Positions 1 to 8,742 of a stretch of 64,000 nt of DNA are shown piece after piece. The position numbers and the translations under genes were made by a program. Within the stretch, counting starts at the first letter, position 1, and each line of letters begins with the position of its first letter. The stretch covers positions 1,984,001 to 2,048,000 of the forward strand of contig JAXLXE010000001.1 in NCBI GenBank assembly GCA_046328115.1. The letters are read 5' to 3'. A model generated the notes under the pieces. The model had not been told where the DNA came from, did not search any database, and saw only the letters and a list, made by a program, of their open reading frames with translations. The stretch is from JAXLXE01 sp046328115 (GTDB lineage Bacteria; Chloroflexota; UBA6077; JACCZL01).

Positions 1-1001
1 GGAGCCCCCCGCTGATCGGTGTCCGGGCAGGCGGTGTTGCTGCCGGTGTTGAGCGCGGCCGAACCCACCAGTAGTGCGTGCGTGGCGGTGGGTCCGCCGT
101 TGTCCTGGAGCGGTCCGAGGTTGGTGGCGGCGTTGATGGCAAAGCCGGTGCCGCACGAGGTGCCGGCGTCCTGGAGGTCGTTGGTGCTTCCGGCGCCGGC
201 TGCCGTGCCGGAGCAGTTGCCACCGGCGGTCTGGCTGGCCACGATGGTGTTTTTCAGGGTCATGGTGACCAGGTTGGCGATGCCACCGCCGGTGCCCGCC
301 GAGTTGCCCGTGACGGTCGTGTTGATGAGATCGAGCGAGCCGTTGTTGTAAATTCCGCCGCCGCTGCTGGGCGCTGAGTTGCCGCTGAGCGTGCTGTTGG
401 TGAGGGTGAGTGTCCCCCCGTTTATGATGGCGCCACCGTTGGCCACGGCCGAGTTGCCGCTGATGGTGCTGTTGGAGACGGTGGCCGTTCCAGCGTTGGC
501 GATTCCGCCGCCGCTGCCGGCTGACGAGTTGCCGCTGACGGCGCTGCTGGTGAGGGTGAGCGTCCCCGCGTTGAGGATACCGCCGCCACCGAAGAAGTCC
601 GAGTTGCCGCCGGTGATAGTCAAGCCGCTGATGCTCACGGTTCCAGCCGAGACGACGAATACCCGGCTGGCGCTGCCACCGCTGACTGTCAACGAGGAGG
701 TGCCGGGGCCGTTGACGGTTAGCGACTTCGAGATCGTGAGTTGCGTGCCGCTGAGGGTGATGGTGCCGAAGACGGCAAAGCTGATGACGTTGCTGGTATC
801 GGCGTTGCCGTTGGCGGTGAGGATGGCGTCGCGCAGGGTGCAGGTGCCGTCGCAGGTCCCGTCGCCGGCGTCGCCGGTCAGGTTGACCGTGAACGTTGCC
901 GCCTCCGCGCCGGTCGGCCCGGCTAGCCAGAGCGCAAGCGCGGCGGCGAGCGCGGTCAACCCGCGTCCACAGGCCCGGTACCAATCCAGCCGGTGCGCCA
1001 T
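1..1001 (-). CDS. Secreted parallel beta-helix protein (CSLREA / choice-of-anchor Q type), 3' end off the window
   Basis: Reading leftward from the ATG at 999-1001, 333 codons stay open and run off the left edge, so the C-terminus is missing. The start has a GGGGGAG ribosome site. Residues 1-35 form a signal peptide (Arg, then a Leu/Ala run ending near TGAEA). Next comes a CSLREA-like segment with TCTLRDAILTAN, then repeated short units of the type ISGNSA..GGGI / LTNSTLSGNS, typical of a right-handed beta-helix rich in Asn, Ser, Thr and Gly. The visible end, ACPDTDQRG, matches the start of the conserved CP..DQRG block of choice-of-anchor Q proteins. The role is probably a surface or secreted structural protein or carbohydrate-binding/lyase-like helix; no catalytic residues can be assigned. 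The opposite strand carries long open frames that are only its shadow. Confidence 0.85.
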   Translation of the reverse strand, partial: MAHRLDWYRACGRGLTALAAALALWLAGPTGAEAATFTVNLTGDAGDGTCDGTCTLRDAILTANGNADTSNVISFAVFGTITLSGTQLTISKSLTVNGPGTSSLTVSGGSASRVFVVSAGTVSISGLTITGGNSDFFGGGGILNAGTLTLTSSAVSGNSSAGSGGGIANAGTATVSNSTISGNSAVANGGAIINGGTLTLTNSTLSGNSAPSSGGGIYNNGSLDLINTTVTGNSAGTGGGIANLVTMTLKNTIVASQTAGGNCSGTAAGAGSTNDLQDAGTSCGTGFAINAATNLGPLQDNGGPTATHALLVGSAALNTGSNTACPDTDQRGA

Positions 1002-1051
1002 GTCTCCCCCCGAGCCGCCTCGCGCGGCAGCCATTCGCGAACTTCGGTGCG

Positions 1052-1057
1052 CGATTA
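1052..1057 (-). promoter_or_regulatory. -10 box for the beta-helix gene
   Basis: On the minus strand the sequence GCTATAATCGCG contains a perfect TATAAT about 50 bases upstream of the start at 1001. No good -35 is visible at 16-18 bases spacing. Confidence 0.45.
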
Positions 1058-1063
1058 TAGCGC

Positions 1064-1079
1064 GAGGGCGCGTTGGCGC
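1064..1079 (-). terminator. Short stem-loop between the GNAT gene and the beta-helix gene
   Basis: GGGCGC at 1064-1069 pairs with GCGCCC at 1074-1079 around a GTTG loop, just after the GNAT stop. There is no T-run, so its role as a terminator is uncertain. Confidence 0.3.
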
Positions 1080-1088
1080 CCGTTCGCG

Positions 1089-1742
1089 CTAGCGCGCGGG
1101 ATCGGCGCGGTGCTCATGCGCGTGACGGGCGGACGTGGCGAAGCGCACCGCGTCCAGCGCCATCGCGAGCATGAGCGTCTCAAAGCCGTTGGTTCCCGGG
1201 CGGAACAGGTCTCGGACATCGGCGTAGCGTGGATGGTTCAACACTGTTGTCCGCGCGCGAAACGTGGACCAGTGGGATGCGCCGTAGGTGAAGCCGAGAC
1301 GCTCGTAGCTGCGCCGGGCGCGCACGTTGAAGGCGGCCACGGTGAGCACCATGGCGCGGAACCCCATGGGCCCAAAGTAGTGGTCCAGAAAAATCAGGAG
1401 CGCTTCCGTGCCGAGGCCGCGGCCGATGTGGGCGGGGCTGAGGTCGATTCCCAGCTCCGCCACGGTCTGTTCCCGGTTGACGTCGCGGAGGAAGATGCGG
1501 CCGATCATCTGGCGGTCCTCTCCGCCGAGGGCATCGATCGCGAACGGGATCTGCCGCTGACGGTGCACCACCTCGTCGTACCAGGCGTCGCGCATCGAGC
1601 CGGACATCGGCTTTGGGTCAAAGTGCTCGTAGAGCGGATCGGTGTGGCGCGGCCAGGCCTGCCAGCGGTCTACGTCTCGCCGCGTGAATGGCCTGATCGC
1701 CGTGCGGGCGCCAGTTGTCAGGTACGGGATGGTCACGGTCAT
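1089..1742 (-). CDS. GNAT family N-acetyltransferase (RimJ/RimL-like)
   Basis: A 217-residue protein with the GNAT fold. The N-terminal strand TARTAIRPFTRRDVDRW is the usual beta1-alpha1 opening. A central strand, AELGIDLSPAHIGRGLGTEA, ends in the acetyl-CoA pyrophosphate loop (R-G-x-G-x-E variant of Q/RxxGxG/A) near residues 115-125. A late block, NVRARRSYERLGF, is the typical acetyl-CoA contact helix of RimJ/RimL-type enzymes. The substrate cannot be told; this subgroup acetylates protein N-termini, amino acids or antibiotics. The ATG overlaps the stop of the DUF167 gene by four bases, so the two are translationally coupled. Confidence 0.8.
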   Translation of the reverse strand: MTVTIPYLTTGARTAIRPFTRRDVDRWQAWPRHTDPLYEHFDPKPMSGSMRDAWYDEVVHRQRQIPFAIDALGGEDRQMIGRIFLRDVNREQTVAELGIDLSPAHIGRGLGTEALLIFLDHYFGPMGFRAMVLTVAAFNVRARRSYERLGFTYGASHWSTFRARTTVLNHPRYADVRDLFRPGTNGFETLMLAMALDAVRFATSARHAHEHRADPAR

Positions 1743-2005
1743 GGCGGGTTGCCAAGTCGGGCGGCGATGTCGGCCGCGGATTCCACGTCGAGCTCCAGTG
1801 TCTTCGTTCGCGAGGCCGCTCCGCGGATGACCCGCACCTGCCGCGGGCGCAGCCCCAGCGCTTCGGCGACCGCGCGCTCCACGGCCGCGTTTGCCTGACC
1901 CTCCACCGGTCGGGCGCGAACGCGGACGAGCAGCCCACCGCGATCGTCCAGATCGACGGACTCGCGGCTTGCGCCGGGGCGTACCGTGACGGTCACGTGG
2001 ATCAC
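1739..2005 (-). CDS. DUF167 (YggU-type) small protein
   Basis: An 88-residue protein starting at GTG 2003-2005; an upstream in-frame extension to 2182 would run through the hisS promoter region and is rejected. Family hallmarks are visible: VTVRPGASRESV at the N-terminus, LLVRVRARPVEGQANAAV in the middle and VRVIRGAASRTKTLEL near the end, the pattern of YggU/DUF167 domain proteins, whose function is unknown. It is the first gene of a two-gene unit with the GNAT gene (4-base overlap) and is divergent from hisS. Confidence 0.85.
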   Translation of the reverse strand: MIHVTVTVRPGASRESVDLDDRGGLLVRVRARPVEGQANAAVERAVAEALGLRPRQVRVIRGAASRTKTLELDVESAADIAARLGNPP

Positions 2006-2071
2006 TCGCTCTCCTGGTCGGGGCAGGCGTGGGGGCAGGTCTGACGGCGGGGAGGGGGCGCCGGGGCGTGT

Positions 2072-2077
2072 TATACT
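2072..2077 (+). promoter_or_regulatory. Candidate -10 box upstream of hisS
   Basis: TATACT within GTTATACTT lies 57 bases before the hisS ATG in the divergent gap. No convincing -35 is seen. Confidence 0.35.
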
Positions 2078-2083
2078 TCGAGC

Positions 2084-2102
2084 GCCCGGCGCCGAGCCGG
2101 GC
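2084..2102 (+). promoter_or_regulatory. Stem-loop in the hisS 5' leader
   Basis: GCCCGGC (2084-2090) and GCCGGGC (2096-2102) form a perfect 7-bp stem with a GCCGA loop. It sits between the -10 candidate and the hisS ribosome site. No T-box signature is evident. Confidence 0.35.
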
Positions 2103-2133
2103 ACTGTTATTGGATGGGAAGCTGAACCCTTAG

Positions 2134-3405
2134 ATGTTCCAGGCGCCACGCGGTACCCGCGACATTTTGCCAGCAGAATCACCCGCGTGGCGGCACCTCG
2201 AGTCGGAGGCGCTCGCGATGGCGGCGCGATTCGGCTACCAGGAGATCCGCACGCCCACGTTTGAGGACGCGGCGCTGTTTCTGCGTGGGGTGGGCGAGGG
2301 CACGGACATCGTGGACAAGGAGATCTACCGCTTCCTGGACAAGGGTGGCGCCGACGTTGCGCTGCGGCCGGAGGCCACGGCCGCCGTGATGCGGGCGTAC
2401 TTGCAACACGGGATGGGGAGCTTGCCCCAGCCGGTGCGACTGTCCTCCATCCTCACGGTGTTCCGCTACGATCGGCCGCAGGCAGGCCGCTACCGGGAGT
2501 TTCGCCAGTTCAACATCGAGGCGATTGGGGATCCGGATCCGCTGGTGGATGCGGAGGTGATCGCGATCCTCTGGAGGTACCTGGAGGGACTGGGGCTGCG
2601 GGGCCTGAAGATCCTGCTCAACAGCATCGGCGACGGCACCGATCGGCCACATTTCATCGCGGCGCTGGTGGCCCACTACGGGGCGCGGCGCGACCTGATC
2701 TGCCACGACTGCCAGCGTAGGCTGGAGACCAACCCGCTGCGCCTGCTGGACTGCAAGAACTCCCGCTGCCAGGAGTCCATCGCCACCGCGCCGCGCACGC
2801 TGGACTACCTGAGCGCGGAGAACGAGCGGCACTTCAGCATGCTGCGTCGATATCTGGACGGCATGGAGCTTCACTACGAGATCACGCCCACTCTGGTGCG
2901 TGGGCTGGACTACTACACGCGGACGGTGTTTGAAGTGGTGCCACCATCGGTGGGCGCGCAGTCTACGATCGGCGGCGGTGGCCGGTACGACGGGCTGGCG
3001 GAGCAGGTGGGTGGCAAGCCGACGCCGGGCGTGGGGTTTGCCACCGGGTTGGACCGGATCCTGCTCAACCTGCGGGAGCAGGCTCTGTGGCTGCCAGAAG
3101 AGGACACGGTGTACGTGTTCTTCGCCGCGATGGGGGACGCCGCCAAGGCTGAGGCGGCCATCCAGGCGGACCGGGCGCGGCGGGCCGGCCTGCGGGTGAT
3201 GGTGGGGACAGGTGACCGCGGGATGAAGGCGCGAATGCGGCAGGCGGATGCCAGCCAGGCGCGGCTGGCGGTCATCATTGGCGACGATGAGCTTGCCAGC
3301 CAGCAGGCCACCGTACGGGACCTGAGCAGCCGGGCCCAGGAGCAGATACCGCTCAACGGCCTTGTGGAGCGGCTGGTGGCCACGAAGGGCGAGGGCCTGG
3401 CATGA
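2134..3405 (+). CDS. hisS: Histidine--tRNA ligase
   Basis: Charges tRNA-His in the cytoplasm. The 423 residues match the usual bacterial length. Class II motifs are clear: the N-terminal FQAPRGTRDILP, motif 2 in RPEATAAVMRAYL and the following FRYDRPQAGRYREFRQFN, the histidine-specific VRGLDYYTRTVFE, and motif 3 around GGGGRYDGL. The C-terminal anticodon-binding domain (about residues 330-423) ends the protein. The insert ICHDCQRRLE...LLDCKNSRCQ has four cysteines in two CxxC/CxxxxC pairs, as in many bacterial HisRS. It heads the operon hisS-prfA-prmC-tsaC; its stop overlaps the prfA ATG by four bases. Confidence 0.97.
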   Translation: MFQAPRGTRDILPAESPAWRHLESEALAMAARFGYQEIRTPTFEDAALFLRGVGEGTDIVDKEIYRFLDKGGADVALRPEATAAVMRAYLQHGMGSLPQPVRLSSILTVFRYDRPQAGRYREFRQFNIEAIGDPDPLVDAEVIAILWRYLEGLGLRGLKILLNSIGDGTDRPHFIAALVAHYGARRDLICHDCQRRLETNPLRLLDCKNSRCQESIATAPRTLDYLSAENERHFSMLRRYLDGMELHYEITPTLVRGLDYYTRTVFEVVPPSVGAQSTIGGGGRYDGLAEQVGGKPTPGVGFATGLDRILLNLREQALWLPEEDTVYVFFAAMGDAAKAEAAIQADRARRAGLRVMVGTGDRGMKARMRQADASQARLAVIIGDDELASQQATVRDLSSRAQEQIPLNGLVERLVATKGEGLA

Positions 3406-4487
3406 CAGCGCCCCGTCCACCCCTTGTGGAGCGCGCCGCGGAGGCCCACCATCGATTTGTCGAGATCGAGGCGGAGCTGGTGAAGCCAGAGGTGATCTCA
3501 GATCCGGAGGCCCTCCAGCGGTTCGGCCGCGAGCGCTCAGATCTGGAGGCGCTGGCCACCGCATACGCCAGATTCGACTCTGTGGAACGCGAGATCGGCG
3601 ATGCCACGAGCATGCAGGCCGAGTCTGACGATGAGGAGATGAAGGCCTTCCTCCGAGAGGAGGAGGAGCGGCTGGGCGCGGCCCGCGAGGGCCTGCTGGC
3701 GGAGATCAAAGAGTTGCTGCGGCCGCGGGACCCGAACGACGCGCGCGACGTGATCCTGGAGATCCGCGCGGGCGCGGGCGGCGAGGAGGCCAGCCTGTTC
3801 GCTGCCGAGCTCTTCCGGATGTACCAGCGCTACGCGGAGAACCGGCGCTGGAAGACCGAGGTCCTGAACACGAACGAGACGGACCTCAAGGGCATCCGTG
3901 AGATCACCGTGGAGGTCAAGGGTAAGGGCGCATTCTCCCGACTCAAGTGGGAGAGCGGCGTGCACCGCGTGCAGCGAGTCCCCGTGACCGAGGCGGGCGG
4001 ACGTATCCACACCTCCACCGCCACCGTGGCCGTGCTGGCCGAGCCGGACGAGGTGGAGGTGAACATAGACCCGAATGACCTGAAGATAGACGTGTACCGA
4101 TCGGGCGGACACGGCGGTCAGAGCGTGAACACCACGGACTCGGCGGTGCGGATCACGCACCTGCCGACGGGTGAGGTGGTGACCTGCCAGGATGAGCGGT
4201 CTCAGCTCAAGAACAAAGCGCGGGCCATGGCCGTGCTGCGTGCCCGCCTCTACGAGCGCGAGCGCCTGCGGAGCCACTCCGAGACGGCCGAGCTACGCCG
4301 ATCGATGGTGGGCACCGGCGATCGATCGGAGAAGATCCGCACCTACAACTTCCCCCAGAACCGGGTGACCGACCATCGGATCGGTGTCACGCTGCACAAC
4401 CTGCCCGGGGTCATGCAAGGGGAGCTGGAGCCGCTTATCGATCAGCTAGCGGTGGCGGCCGAGCGCGAGCTGGAAGAGGGCAGCTAG
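3402..4487 (+). CDS. prfA: Peptide chain release factor 1
   Basis: Recognises UAA and UAG in the ribosomal A site and triggers peptide release. It has 361 residues, the normal RF1 length. The GGQ loop appears as SGGHGGQSVNTTDSAV at about residue 230, the Gln being the target of PrmC methylation. The codon-recognition tripeptide is P-V-T in QRVPVTEAGGRIHTS, the RF1 form (PxT) and not the RF2 SPF. The N-terminal part is a helical domain rich in Glu. It overlaps hisS by four bases and is followed after seven bases by prmC, its modifying enzyme. Confidence 0.97.
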   Translation: MTAPRPPLVERAAEAHHRFVEIEAELVKPEVISDPEALQRFGRERSDLEALATAYARFDSVEREIGDATSMQAESDDEEMKAFLREEEERLGAAREGLLAEIKELLRPRDPNDARDVILEIRAGAGGEEASLFAAELFRMYQRYAENRRWKTEVLNTNETDLKGIREITVEVKGKGAFSRLKWESGVHRVQRVPVTEAGGRIHTSTATVAVLAEPDEVEVNIDPNDLKIDVYRSGGHGGQSVNTTDSAVRITHLPTGEVVTCQDERSQLKNKARAMAVLRARLYERERLRSHSETAELRRSMVGTGDRSEKIRTYNFPQNRVTDHRIGVTLHNLPGVMQGELEPLIDQLAVAAERELEEGS

Positions 4488-4494
4488 AAGCACC

Positions 4495-5370
4495 TTGGCA
4501 GCCACTCTGGATCGTGCCGTGGCGCCCGCGACGGTTGGCGAGGCGCTAGCGTTGGCAGACCATCGGCTACGCGCCGTGGGTCTCGACTCATCGGAGGCAC
4601 TCGTGCTTGTGGCGCGCGTGCTGGACGTGAGCCGGGCGAGCGTGCTGGCCAGCCCGGAGCGGCCGCTCAGCGCAGATGAGACCGCTCGGTTCGCGGCGTG
4701 GCTTGGCCGCCGCGAGCGGCGCGAGCCATTTGCCTACATCCTGGGCGAGCGGGAATTCTACGGGCTTGACTTTCAGGTGGACGCCCGGGTGCTGGTTCCC
4801 CGTCCGGAGTCGGAGCTCATTGTCGAGCTGGCGCTGGATCGTGTGGGGGCGTTGAGGTGGACGGGTCTGGAGCGGCCGGTCGTCGTGGATGTGGGCACGG
4901 GAAGCGGCGCCCTAGCGTGGTCGGTCGCGGTTCACGCGCCGACGGCGCGGGTTATCGCCAGCGACGTGTCCGCGGCCGCCCTGCAGGTTGCGGCCAGGAA
5001 TCGGTCTGCCCTGCGGGTCACTCGGAGCGGGTGTCTGATCCAGGGTGACCTGCTGGCGTGGCTCGGCGGTCGCGCGGACATCGTGATGGCGAATCTGCCG
5101 TACATCCCGTCGGCTGCCATAGGTGGGCTGATGCCAGACGTGCGTGAGTTCGAGCCTTGGCTGGCGCTGGACGGTGGACCGAGCGGAATGTCGCTCATCG
5201 AGCGCCTGATCTCGCAGCTTCCGGATCACCTTTGCAGCGGCGGCGTCGCGTTGCTGGAGCTGGACCCGCCGCAGGTTGAGCCCGTGCGGCGACTGGCGGG
5301 TTGGGCGGAGGTAGTTGTGCACCGCGATCTGGCGGGACTCGATCGCGTGGCGGAGCTGCGCCGGCGGTGA
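4495..5370 (+). CDS. prmC: Release factor glutamine methyltransferase, with an NLPY variant active-site motif
   Basis: N5-methylates the Gln of the release-factor GGQ motif using S-adenosylmethionine. The start is TTG at 4495, giving 291 residues. The N-terminal helical bundle ends near residue 85 (REPFAYILGEREFYGL and VLVPRPESE are typical PrmC). Motif I is VVDVGTGSGALAWSVA. The substrate-amide motif, normally NPPY, reads NLPY in MANLPYIPS at about residue 200. The following VREFEPWLALDGGPSGM is the classic PrmC block. It sits directly after prfA and its stop overlaps the next gene as GTGA, so the operon logic supports the name despite the altered motif. Confidence 0.88.
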   Translation: MAATLDRAVAPATVGEALALADHRLRAVGLDSSEALVLVARVLDVSRASVLASPERPLSADETARFAAWLGRRERREPFAYILGEREFYGLDFQVDARVLVPRPESELIVELALDRVGALRWTGLERPVVVDVGTGSGALAWSVAVHAPTARVIASDVSAAALQVAARNRSALRVTRSGCLIQGDLLAWLGGRADIVMANLPYIPSAAIGGLMPDVREFEPWLALDGGPSGMSLIERLISQLPDHLCSGGVALLELDPPQVEPVRRLAGWAEVVVHRDLAGLDRVAELRRR

Positions 5371-6425
5371 GTGCCAGGACCATCGTGCTGACGGTGGATC
5401 CTGAGCACCCGGATGCGGGAGCGATCGAGCGCGCCGCGGACGTGCTGCGCTCGGGCGGGCTCGTAGCATTCCCCACCGAGACGGTGTACGGGCTCGGCGC
5501 GAGCGCGTTCGACGATGTGGCGGTGCGGAGAGTGTTTGCCGCCAAGGAGCGCGCGGCGGACGATCCGCTGATCGTGCACGTGGCGGACCCGTCCGAGGTG
5601 GCGCGAGTAGCGCGGCGCGTTCCGTCAACGGCTCAGGTGTTGATGGAATCGTTCTGGCCCGGCGCGCTCACCCTGGTGCTGGAGAAACTGCCGGTGATCC
5701 CCGACAGCGCCACGGCTGGCCGCGACAGCGTGGCGGTGCGGTGCCCCTCGCTGCCACTGGTGCACCGCTTGATCCAGGTCGCCGGCGTGCCGTTGGTGGC
5801 GCCTAGCGCCAACAGGTTCACACGGACCAGCGCCACGGAGGCCGCGCACGTGCTCGCGGATCTGGATGGACGGATCGACCTGGTGCTGGATGGTGGCCCG
5901 ACTCCGATCGGCATCGAGAGCACCGTGGTGGATGCCCGGCAGGACCCACCGGTTCTGCTGCGGGCTGGTGCGGTGACGGTCGAGGCTCTCGAGCAGGACC
6001 TGCTGGAATCTGGCAGGCCGGCGTTGGCATTTCCATCTACGGACGCGGCTGGAGTAGCGCCGGGCCAGATGCTGAAGCACTATGCGCCGCGCGCGCGTCT
6101 CGAGTACTTTCAAGGCAGTCGAGACGCCGCGCTTCAGGCGATGGACAGCGAGGCGCGGGCGTTGCTCGAGACGGGCAAGCGCGTTGGGGCGCTGCTCTGC
6201 GCGGAAGATGCCGGCGCGCTGGACCGTGGCGTCGCGCTAGTGATCGTGGGCAAGACGGGCGATCTCCCCGCGATTGCACGGAGCCTCTTTGCGGCGCTCA
6301 GGCGGCTCGACGACGCGGGCCTGGACGTGATCCTGGTGCACGACTTCGGCGGCGACGGACTGGGCCGGGCGATCCGAGATCGGTTGACGCGCGCGGCGAG
6401 CGGTCGGGTGCGGCTGGCGGAGTGA
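5367..6425 (+). CDS. tsaC: L-threonylcarbamoyladenylate synthase, Sua5 type (YrdC plus C-terminal domain)
   Basis: Makes threonylcarbamoyl-AMP from threonine, bicarbonate and ATP for the t6A37 modification of tRNAs. I chose the GTG at 5367, whose last bases are the prmC TGA. That gives 352 residues, the length of Sua5 enzymes and not the ~190-residue TsaC. The YrdC domain carries GLVAFPTETVYGLGASA, KERAADDPLIVHV, VAVRCPSLP and SANRFTRTSATEAAHV. The C-terminal Sua5 domain begins after the linker PGQMLKHYAPRARLEYF. It is the last gene of the translation operon. Confidence 0.93.
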   Translation: MSARTIVLTVDPEHPDAGAIERAADVLRSGGLVAFPTETVYGLGASAFDDVAVRRVFAAKERAADDPLIVHVADPSEVARVARRVPSTAQVLMESFWPGALTLVLEKLPVIPDSATAGRDSVAVRCPSLPLVHRLIQVAGVPLVAPSANRFTRTSATEAAHVLADLDGRIDLVLDGGPTPIGIESTVVDARQDPPVLLRAGAVTVEALEQDLLESGRPALAFPSTDAAGVAPGQMLKHYAPRARLEYFQGSRDAALQAMDSEARALLETGKRVGALLCAEDAGALDRGVALVIVGKTGDLPAIARSLFAALRRLDDAGLDVILVHDFGGDGLGRAIRDRLTRAASGRVRLAE

Positions 6426-6450
6426 GCCTCGCTGCGCCCCGGAGGAACAA

Positions 6451-7662
6451 TCACCGCCGCCCATCCTTCGGCAGCATCGAGGTGGGCACCAGCATCGCCA
6501 GCGAGATCCCGCACAGCAGCAGCAATCCGGCCGTGAATGAGCCGGTCGTGTCCTTCAACAGCCCCATCATGGCCGGGCCGCCGAAGCCGCCGACCTCGCC
6601 CACCGTGAAGTAGATCCCGGCGGCGGCGCCCATGGCGGCGGCGCCCACCTCGCGCAGGTCCATCAGGATGGACATGAGCAGCGGCAGAATGGCGCCAGCG
6701 CAGAAGCCTTGCACCATCAACAGCAGCGGCACGGCGATCCCGCTGGCGACGCTCATGGAGCCCAGCGCCGTGCCGATGATGGCCAGGAGCGCGAAGACCG
6801 TCCGCTGCCGACCGAAGATCGGGGCGACGCGGGAGACCAGGATGCTGCCGGCGATACCGCAGAGCCCCGGCAGCGCGGCCAGGTAACCGGCCTGGGCAGC
6901 GGTCATCCCGCGGCTCTCCAGGATCTGTGGTAGCCAGCTTCTGAACCCGTGGCCGGTCATGAAGCCGGTGAAGCCCACGATGACCACCAGCCACACCGCC
7001 CGCGCCCGCAGCACCACCCGGCAGGCCTCGCCAAAGCTGACGCCCGCCGCCCTGCCAGCGATCGCGCGGGGCGGCTCCTTGGCGCGCCACAGCCAGACAC
7101 CCGTGATGACCACGACGATGAGGCCGTACAGGGCGAAGACGGCCCGCCAGCTTTCCAGCAGCGGCAGCACCACACTGTTCGTCAGCGCCAGCGTGAGCAC
7201 ACTCCCGGTTGCGGAGCCGGTAGTGTAGATTCCCGCGGCCACGCTGCGCGGTCGACCCTGGAACCAGGTGGCGATCACCTTGGGCAGGCCGATGGAGATG
7301 ATGGGCCCGCCGATGCCGAACAGACCCACGGAGGCGAGCAGCACGGGGAACGACCCGGCCAGGGCACGGAGAAACGCCGAGGCAGCGACGATGCTGGTGC
7401 CGATGGCCAGCGCCCAGCGGGTGCCCAGCTTGTCCACCAGCAGGCCAGAGGGATACGAGGCCACGATGTACACGAGCTGCCACGCGCCCAGCACCACGCC
7501 GACCTGGCCGTAGCTCAGGTCAAGCTCGGCACGGATGGGTGTGATCAGGGTGGACAGCGAGACGGAGACGGAGCCAAAGCCGAAGTAGGCCAGCCAGGCC
7601 AGGGCGAGCATGGGCCAATCGGCGCGGTCTTCTGGCGCGGCCACTCTGGGCGCGCTCTGCAC
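6451..7662 (-). CDS. Major facilitator superfamily transporter
   Basis: About 403 residues with roughly 12 hydrophobic segments. The loop 2-3 signature of MFS proteins appears as SGLLVDKLGTRWAL; other MFS-like features are FLRALAGSFPVLL and TWFQGRPRSVAAGI. The substrate is unknown; the general look resembles NarK/oxalate-formate or cyanate (CynX) carriers. The GTG at 7662 gives a short cytoplasmic N-tail before the first membrane segment; ATG 7611 (386 residues) is an alternative. It converges on tsaC and is divergent from the homocysteine-methyltransferase genes, so it may share their control region (7663-7800). Confidence 0.8.
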   Translation of the reverse strand: MQSAPRVAAPEDRADWPMLALAWLAYFGFGSVSVSLSTLITPIRAELDLSYGQVGVVLGAWQLVYIVASYPSGLLVDKLGTRWALAIGTSIVAASAFLRALAGSFPVLLASVGLFGIGGPIISIGLPKVIATWFQGRPRSVAAGIYTTGSATGSVLTLALTNSVVLPLLESWRAVFALYGLIVVVITGVWLWRAKEPPRAIAGRAAGVSFGEACRVVLRARAVWLVVIVGFTGFMTGHGFRSWLPQILESRGMTAAQAGYLAALPGLCGIAGSILVSRVAPIFGRQRTVFALLAIIGTALGSMSVASGIAVPLLLMVQGFCAGAILPLLMSILMDLREVGAAAMGAAAGIYFTVGEVGGFGGPAMMGLLKDTTGSFTAGLLLLCGISLAMLVPTSMLPKDGRR

Positions 7663-7800
7663 GGTAGCGATCTGGGTGTTCCTCTCTGTGCGGGCCTGGC
7701 CGCGCGGCCCGAGCCCGTCGGGCAGCGGCCAGATGTGGTGAGCTATCGCCCGCTGCGCTAGGATACGACCGGCCGAGAACCCATGGCGAGAGGGGCTGGC

Positions 7801-8742
7801 ATGGCGAGTGCGTACGACCGCATCCGCGGGATGCTGAACGCGGGGAGCTGGGTGGTGCTGGGCGGGCCGATGGGCGCCGAGCTGGTGCGGCGGGGCGTCC
7901 GCTGGCGTGGCCACGGCATGCTCACGGACGGGCCGGCCGTTCAGCGGCTGTACGCGGACTACCTGGCGGCAGGGGCGGACGTCATCCGCACCAACACGTT
8001 CCAGCTCAACCGGCGGATCTACCTGGACGTATTCCGAGACGCAAACCACATGGCCCATATCGGCGCGCCTGGGCTGGCCAAGCGGCACAGAGATCTGACC
8101 CGCCGGGCGGTAGAGCTGGCCCGCGCGGCGCGCGACTCCGCTGGTCGGAGCGAGGCGGCCATCGCCGGGGTGCTGGCGCCCCTGGAACACGCGTTTCGAC
8201 CAGACCTGGCGCCGCTGCCGGAGATCGCTGCCCAGGAGCATGCGGAGCTTGCCGGCATCCTCAAAGACGCGGGCGCTGACCTGCTCATCCTGGAAAGCAT
8301 GAACACGCTGCCAGAGGCGCGGGTGGCCGCGGCCGCCGCCGCCCGCACGGGGCTGCCCTTCTGGGTCAGCTTCACCCTGGGGCCAGACGGCCTGCTGCTG
8401 GGCGGTGACCTGCCGGCCGGCGCGGCGCGGGCCATGCGCGATCAAGGGGCGGAGGCGGTGCTGGTGGCGGGCGTCCCGCCGGCCGATGTCGCTCGCGGAC
8501 TGGGTGGCTTCGGGACGGACGGCACGTTGGGGGCGGCCCCATTCGTCGGACGCTACGATCCGCCGTCCTGGAAGTTCGAGTTCTTCCCCCGCTTCTGCGA
8601 TCTGGAGATCGCCACGCCCTCCATCGTGGCGGATCGGGTACCTGAGTGGCGCGGGGCGGGCGCGCGGATCATCGGGACGGACGGTGGGGCGGGCCCGGAG
8701 CATACGGCGGCGCTGGTCGCGGCCAGGGGGCGAGGAGCATGA
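7801..8742 (+). CDS. Homocysteine S-methyltransferase-like protein lacking all zinc-ligand cysteines
   Basis: A 313-residue TIM-barrel protein clearly related to the next gene: GGPMGAELVRRGV, YLAAGADVIRTNTFQLNRR, LILESMNTLPEA and PFWVSFTLG align along its length. In this family three cysteines bind zinc and activate the thiol: one in an NC motif and two in GGCC. Here the positions read LVAGVPPAD and IIGTDGGAGPEH, with no cysteine, so thiol methyl transfer by the known mechanism is unlikely. I chose ATG 7801 over 7783 because AGAGGGG lies 6 bases before it and it aligns with the paralog start. Its stop overlaps the next ATG (ATGA). Confidence 0.8.
   Translation: MASAYDRIRGMLNAGSWVVLGGPMGAELVRRGVRWRGHGMLTDGPAVQRLYADYLAAGADVIRTNTFQLNRRIYLDVFRDANHMAHIGAPGLAKRHRDLTRRAVELARAARDSAGRSEAAIAGVLAPLEHAFRPDLAPLPEIAAQEHAELAGILKDAGADLLILESMNTLPEARVAAAAAARTGLPFWVSFTLGPDGLLLGGDLPAGAARAMRDQGAEAVLVAGVPPADVARGLGGFGTDGTLGAAPFVGRYDPPSWKFEFFPRFCDLEIATPSIVADRVPEWRGAGARIIGTDGGAGPEHTAALVAARGRGA

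Noticed and set aside
379..1092. A plus-strand Pro/Val/Leu-rich protein at the left edge
   Set aside because: It is the antisense of beta-helix repeats; the minus strand gives a signal peptide and a family-specific motif order.
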